A stretch of 8,521 nucleotides of DNA, taken from assembly GCA_964443845.1 (NCBI GenBank), contig CAYUFA010000103.1, positions 1 through 8,521 on the forward strand, read 5' to 3'. Made by a program: the position numbers and the translations under genes. Positions 5,086 through 8,521 of this stretch are shown piece after piece. The stretch is from UBA9214 sp964443845 (GTDB taxonomy: Bacteria > Pseudomonadota > Gammaproteobacteria > UBA9214). Positions within the stretch are counted from its first letter, which is position 1. Every line of letters begins with the position of its first letter. The notes beneath the pieces were generated by a model. The model was not told the origin of the DNA and ran no database searches. It saw only the letters and a list, made by a program, of their open reading frames with translations.

Positions 5086-7722
5086 ATGACACACTCGATA
5101 ACAAAACCGACCCGCACGCCCAGGAAGACGGCTGTTGCCAGTGCGCTGGTCGCCGCAATCGGCGGCAGCCTGCTGTGCAGCAACGCCCTGGCCGCCAACC
5201 TGACCTTCAGCTTCACCGGCAGCAGCAACGACGGCCTGTTCACCATGCTGGATCCGTCCGGCGCACCTTTGCTGAACTCCAGTTACCCGTACTACGGCGA
5301 CACGACCTGGGGTTACGGGCTGCGCACCCAGGTCAGCGGCACCGTCACCATTGACACGACAACCCTGAGCGGCTCGATGACCATCAATCCGTTCGAGTTC
5401 TACGGCAGTGGTGCTGCAGTTGCGCATGACATTACGTTCACCAATGCCAGCGGTGACCCGGTGAATACCGGCGGCGCCACCTTGCTGCTGGGTAACATGA
5501 AATTTGACTGGAACGGTAACAACAACATCCCGGTAACGATCGTCTGGGATGCAACCGGCCTGATGACGGCCATCAACGGCGGCCTTGCCGTCAATGACGT
5601 GGTTTCCGGTGGTGCGGGATGCACCAGCTGCGCGACGCCGGCATCGAATGGCATCACGAAGGGCAAGTACCCGATTGGCCCGGTGCCGATCGCGACCACA
5701 ACGTTTGATACTTCCAATTCCGGCCCACCGGACTACACCGCCGCGTTACCGCTAGCCAGCGATTCGGCCTCGGTTGGCGGGTCGCCCATGCAGACCGCGC
5801 CGTTTCCGGCTTTCAACGCCAACTTCGATTTTGTGACACTCAAGCTGATCGATGACGGATCCGGGCCGGCGTTTACCCAGCCCGCGGATGTGAGCTTCAC
5901 TGCACCGGAACAGAACACGCCGGCCAGTATCAGCGTGGACCTCGGGACCGTGACGGATGAAGGCGCAGGCGTCACCATGGACTACAGTACCGACGGTGGC
6001 AGTACCTGGCATGCCGATGATGGCAGTACCAACACCATCTCCGTCAATGCCACCGATACCGTCACCACGCTGACCGTCACCTGGCGTGCCACCTCCGCTG
6101 GCGGAGCGACGTCCCTCAAGACCCAGGATGTGACCGTCACCATCACGGATACCACGAATCCTGTATTCACCTCCACGCCGGCCAATGTCAGCGTCAGCGT
6201 CATCAGCACCGCTGACAACGTGTGCTTCGGCACCGTCACCGCAACCGACAATGTCGACTCCGCGCCGCTGGAGCAGTGGTCACTCGACGGCTTCAACTGG
6301 ACGAACGACAACAATACCGACAATTGCTCGACCGGCTTCGGGCCTGGCGACAACACGGTGGACTGGCGCGCCGTCGATGATACGGGCAATGGCAGCACCC
6401 CCCCCTACTTCCAGCAGACCGTGACCCTGAATCTGCCGGCTGGCATAACCGGCAAGGCCTGTACGATTGACCTGGATACCGCAGGACAACGCAATGTGGA
6501 TGCACTGTTCACCATGCGTGGACCGAGCGGCGCGGTGACACCGTCCGGCGTCGTGGACACCACGGTGAGCGGTTACATCGACACCACGGTGCTGTGCGCA
6601 CCGGGCACCGAAGACACCTGTACCGACGTGGGTGCCGCGCTGACGACGCAACAACCCTTCTACGGCTCGCTGTGGAACGCCACCCCGATCCGCCTGTTCG
6701 GCCCGGGCGACTATACCTTCGAGACCTGCCCGATGCCGCGGGCTAACGTCGGCACACCCACTGAACCCAAGTACGCATCGCTCGTGGATGGTTCAAGCAA
6801 CTGCGACGACCTGACCACACCGATGCCGCTGACCATGCACGTCGGTCCGGGCCAGCTCGGTGCGCACATGCTGTTCGAGTGGTCCGGCAACCAGGCTATC
6901 GACGTGGTCGTCGTATGGGACGTGGGTTGCAAGGAGTACATGCTCACCACCACCGATCCGGACGGCGACGGCATCCTGGGCAGCCGCATGATCGACGGAC
7001 CGTTCAAGAACTGGAACGCGGCGTTCGACCTGAGAACCGCCAGCGGCGTGCCCCCGATCGCCGACGGTGGCTTCACCGCTTCCATCCCGGTGGTACGCAA
7101 CCCGGTCAGCGGCAAATCGCCCATCCCGCTGACAGTGGACAGTACGGCACCCGCCGTGGAGGACCCCGCCGCCGTACGCTCCTGCGTCGGAGGCTGCTTC
7201 GGGTTCACGACGGACCAGCTGCGGTCAACGACGGACGCTGCCGGTGCCTACCAGTACACCCAGGTCGTGCTGCCGCTCAGCGAGGCCATTCCGTTCTGGT
7301 CGCAATACCGCATGTTTGACGCCGGCGCCATGACCTGGGGATCGTTCGTCATCAATGGCAGGAACAGTGTCATGACGGCACCCATGGACGGCGTGGACTG
7401 TCCGGAACCGGGCGGCACCTACCAGCTGGCGCAAGCCGGCCGCATTGGTAACCAGCTGGGCTTTGGCGATGGCTGCGTACAGCTCACTATCGAGGATGGC
7501 GGCCCGAACGATGCCGATGGTGCGGCAAACAGCTCGGTAACCGATCCTGGCGGCGTCGCGGAAGTGCCGTCACCCGGACTGCCATCCCCGCAGACCTCCG
7601 GTGGCGGCTGCAGCCTGTCCTCCGCCACCCGCACCGGCGCCGCGCAGGGCGGTGCCTGGTGGCTGCTGGGCGGCGTGCTGGGCTGGCTGGGCTGGAAACG
7701 CCGCAGTTCCCGGCTCCACTAA
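5086..7722 (+). CDS. Multidomain surface protein: duplicated PEP-CTERM-like ectodomain, Ig/HYR-like linkers, choice-of-anchor U-like domain, Cys-type C-terminal sorting tail
   Basis: Exported 878-residue protein. Residues 1-36 are a long signal peptide (RTPRK, hydrophobic core, NALA). Residues about 38-256 are closely similar to the ectodomain of the PEP-CTERM protein at 1967-2761 (shared SYPYYGDTTWGYGLRTQ, FDWNGNNNI, KGKYPIG, FNANFDF). About 260-355 and 357-450 are beta-sandwich Ig/HYR-like segments (TNPVFTSTPANVSVSV; TVTATDNVD). About 469-650 is a divergent second copy (DALFTMRGPSGA, FEWSGNQAIDVVVVWDVG, DGPFKNWNAAFDLR) with extra cysteines. About 700-826 resembles the choice-of-anchor U domain (PLSEAIPFWSQYRMF; LTIEDGGPNDADGAAN then DPGGVA). 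Residues 838-874 are SGGGCSL, a Trp-rich hydrophobic helix and KRR: an invariant-Cys sorting signal, probably JDVT-CTERM-like. Such tails are processed by CPBP intramembrane proteases; exosortase would not recognise it. Probably surface-anchored; ligand unknown. Second gene of the FadL-like operon. Confidence 0.9.
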   Translation: MTHSITKPTRTPRKTAVASALVAAIGGSLLCSNALAANLTFSFTGSSNDGLFTMLDPSGAPLLNSSYPYYGDTTWGYGLRTQVSGTVTIDTTTLSGSMTINPFEFYGSGAAVAHDITFTNASGDPVNTGGATLLLGNMKFDWNGNNNIPVTIVWDATGLMTAINGGLAVNDVVSGGAGCTSCATPASNGITKGKYPIGPVPIATTTFDTSNSGPPDYTAALPLASDSASVGGSPMQTAPFPAFNANFDFVTLKLIDDGSGPAFTQPADVSFTAPEQNTPASISVDLGTVTDEGAGVTMDYSTDGGSTWHADDGSTNTISVNATDTVTTLTVTWRATSAGGATSLKTQDVTVTITDTTNPVFTSTPANVSVSVISTADNVCFGTVTATDNVDSAPLEQWSLDGFNWTNDNNTDNCSTGFGPGDNTVDWRAVDDTGNGSTPPYFQQTVTLNLPAGITGKACTIDLDTAGQRNVDALFTMRGPSGAVTPSGVVDTTVSGYIDTTVLCAPGTEDTCTDVGAALTTQQPFYGSLWNATPIRLFGPGDYTFETCPMPRANVGTPTEPKYASLVDGSSNCDDLTTPMPLTMHVGPGQLGAHMLFEWSGNQAIDVVVVWDVGCKEYMLTTTDPDGDGILGSRMIDGPFKNWNAAFDLRTASGVPPIADGGFTASIPVVRNPVSGKSPIPLTVDSTAPAVEDPAAVRSCVGGCFGFTTDQLRSTTDAAGAYQYTQVVLPLSEAIPFWSQYRMFDAGAMTWGSFVINGRNSVMTAPMDGVDCPEPGGTYQLAQAGRIGNQLGFGDGCVQLTIEDGGPNDADGAANSSVTDPGGVAEVPSPGLPSPQTSGGGCSLSSATRTGAAQGGAWWLLGGVLGWLGWKRRSSRLH

Positions 7723-7741
7723 ACCGGCAGTACCTGAGCAG

Positions 7742-7775
7742 CGGCGCAGCCGGTACCGGCTGCGCCGTTTTTTTT
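7742..7775 (+). terminator. Strong Rho-independent terminator of the FadL-like operon
   Basis: CGGCGCAGCCG (7742-7752) pairs perfectly with CGGCTGCGCCG (7757-7767) around GTAC, followed by eight T (7768-7775). It begins 19 nt after the stop codon. No T-run on the other strand, so it works in one direction. Confidence 0.95.
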
Positions 7776-7829
7776 CAGCCCTGCAAGCCCCGCGACCCGC
7801 TGTGACCCGGCAAACCCGTATCGCGCAGA

Positions 7830-7858
7830 TTGACGCCTTCGCGACGATCTGTTTCAAT
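7830..7858 (+). promoter_or_regulatory. Candidate sigma-70 promoter of the polysaccharide export gene
   Basis: TTGACG (7830-7835, 5 of 6 to the -35 consensus), 17-bp spacer, TTCAAT (7853-7858, 4 of 6 to the -10 consensus). The start would be near 7865, about 90 nt before the ATG. Its position after the terminator supports a new transcription unit here. Confidence 0.4.
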
Positions 7859-7955
7859 CCTGTTTAGTTATTGTTTCGCATGGATTAGTGAACACTCCTC
7901 ACAGGCGCTCTGCGTACCGGCTCTCCCGCCAATACAAACTATCGGACGGACTCAC

Positions 7956-8521
7956 ATGAAAATCTCCACGTTACTGGTTGCCGCCGCAATCGTTCTGCTC
8001 CGGGGCCTGCCCCTGGCCCATGCCGCAGCCGACGCGGACACAGCCGACGTGTACCTGGTCCAGCCGGGTGATGTGCTGGAAGTATCAGTCTGGAAGGAGG
8101 AAGACCTCCAGAAACAGGTGCTGGTCCGGCCCGATGGCGGAATCTCGTTTCCGCTCGTCGGCAACGTACGGGCCGCCGGCCGGTCGGTTGCGGAACTTCA
8201 GGGAGAGATTTCCGCCAAACTGGTCAAGTACATACCGGATCCGGTTGTCACGGTTGCCATCCAGCAGCTCTCGGGCAACAAAATCTACGTCATCGGCAAG
8301 GTCGCGCACCCTGGCGAATTCATCGCCAATCGCTATATGGACGTGGTGCAGGCGCTCAGCCTGGCCGGCGGCATGACGCCGTACGCAGCGGACAACAAGA
8401 TTATCATCCTGCGCCGGACGGGCAACAAGCTGACTTCAACCCCCTTCCGCTACGGTGACATCGAAAAGGGCAGGAACCTGCAGCAGGACATCATCCTGCA
8501 GAGCGGTGACGTGGTGCTTGT
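7956..8521 (+). CDS. Polysaccharide export outer-membrane protein (Wza/EpsA-like, XrtA-associated type), partial at right edge
   Basis: Periplasmic/outer-membrane component of exopolysaccharide export. 188 residues are readable, from ATG at 7956, with a weak GGACGGA ribosome binding site, to the window end. Residues 1-24 are a signal peptide (MKISTLLVAAAIVLL, HAA). About 32-110 form the Poly_export domain: YLVQPGDVLEVSVWKEEDLQ, then VLVRPDGGISFPLVGNVRAAG and the KLVKYIPDPVVTV segment. About 116-188 form the SLBB domain: IYVIGKVAHPGEF, DVVQALSLAGGMTPYA and the start of LQSGDVVLV. There is no lipobox cysteine, unlike E. coli Wza. The short form of about 210 residues is the kind found at the head of exosortase A exopolysaccharide loci; only about 20 residues should be missing. 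Next genes would be expected to be a Wzc-like chain-length protein and a tyrosine kinase (inference). Confidence 0.92.
   Translation, partial: MKISTLLVAAAIVLLRGLPLAHAAADADTADVYLVQPGDVLEVSVWKEEDLQKQVLVRPDGGISFPLVGNVRAAGRSVAELQGEISAKLVKYIPDPVVTVAIQQLSGNKIYVIGKVAHPGEFIANRYMDVVQALSLAGGMTPYAADNKIIILRRTGNKLTSTPFRYGDIEKGRNLQQDIILQSGDVVL

Noticed and set aside
5166..5178. Possible lipobox (SLLC) in the signal peptide of the 878-residue protein
   Set aside because: Leu directly before Cys does not fit the usual Gly/Ala/Ser at that position, and a good signal peptidase I site (NALA) follows at residues 33-36.
3793..5427. 544-codon open frame on the minus strand
   Set aside because: Antisense shadow of the FadL-like gene and of the start of the 878-residue gene; it runs through the N gap and has no family resemblance.

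Overview
The window looks like part of a proteobacterial chromosome, most likely from a gamma- or betaproteobacterium and probably from a draft or metagenomic assembly. The coding DNA is GC-rich, and genes have Shine-Dalgarno sites and Rho-independent terminators. It encodes an OmpP1/FadL-type outer-membrane protein, a PEP-CTERM protein with the VPxPAAxWL...ARRK signal typical of exosortase A (XrtA) systems, and the start of a Wza-like exopolysaccharide export gene. A run of exactly 100 N shows that two contigs were joined by scaffolding.

Layout. (1) 1-1745, minus: TPR-sulfotransferase fusion, cut by the left edge, with its own extended -10 promoter. (2) 1870-2761, minus: a 264-residue PEP-CTERM protein with signal peptide and terminator. 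It is preceded by a 0.7-kb AT-rich regulatory region that holds a well-matched sigma-54 (-24/-12) promoter and several palindromes. (3) 3505-7775, plus: an apparent two-gene operon, FadL-like porin then an 878-residue multidomain surface protein, closed by a strong terminator. (4) 7956-8521, plus: polysaccharide export outer-membrane protein with its own candidate promoter, cut by the right edge; probably the first gene of an XrtA-type exopolysaccharide locus.

The central observation is that one uncharacterised extracellular domain occurs three times: once in the PEP-CTERM protein, once at the N-terminus of the 878-residue protein (strongly similar), and once more, divergent and cysteine-richer, in the second half of that protein. 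The two proteins end in different C-terminal sorting signals: a PEP-CTERM (exosortase type) and a GGGCS-helix-KRR tail (the invariant-Cys type handled by CPBP/glutamic intramembrane proteases, closest in my view to JDVT-CTERM). The same ectodomain thus seems to be presented by two unrelated anchoring routes, from divergent transcription units flanking a long-chain hydrophobic-substrate porin and next to an envelope polysaccharide locus.

Working model (inference): exosortase-processed and Cys-CTERM-processed versions of the same domain are displayed or released at the cell surface, with PEP-CTERM expression under sigma-54 and an enhancer-binding protein, as known for PrsK/PrsR-type PEP-CTERM regulation. 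Neither the exosortase, the Cys-CTERM protease nor PrsK/PrsR is inside the window.
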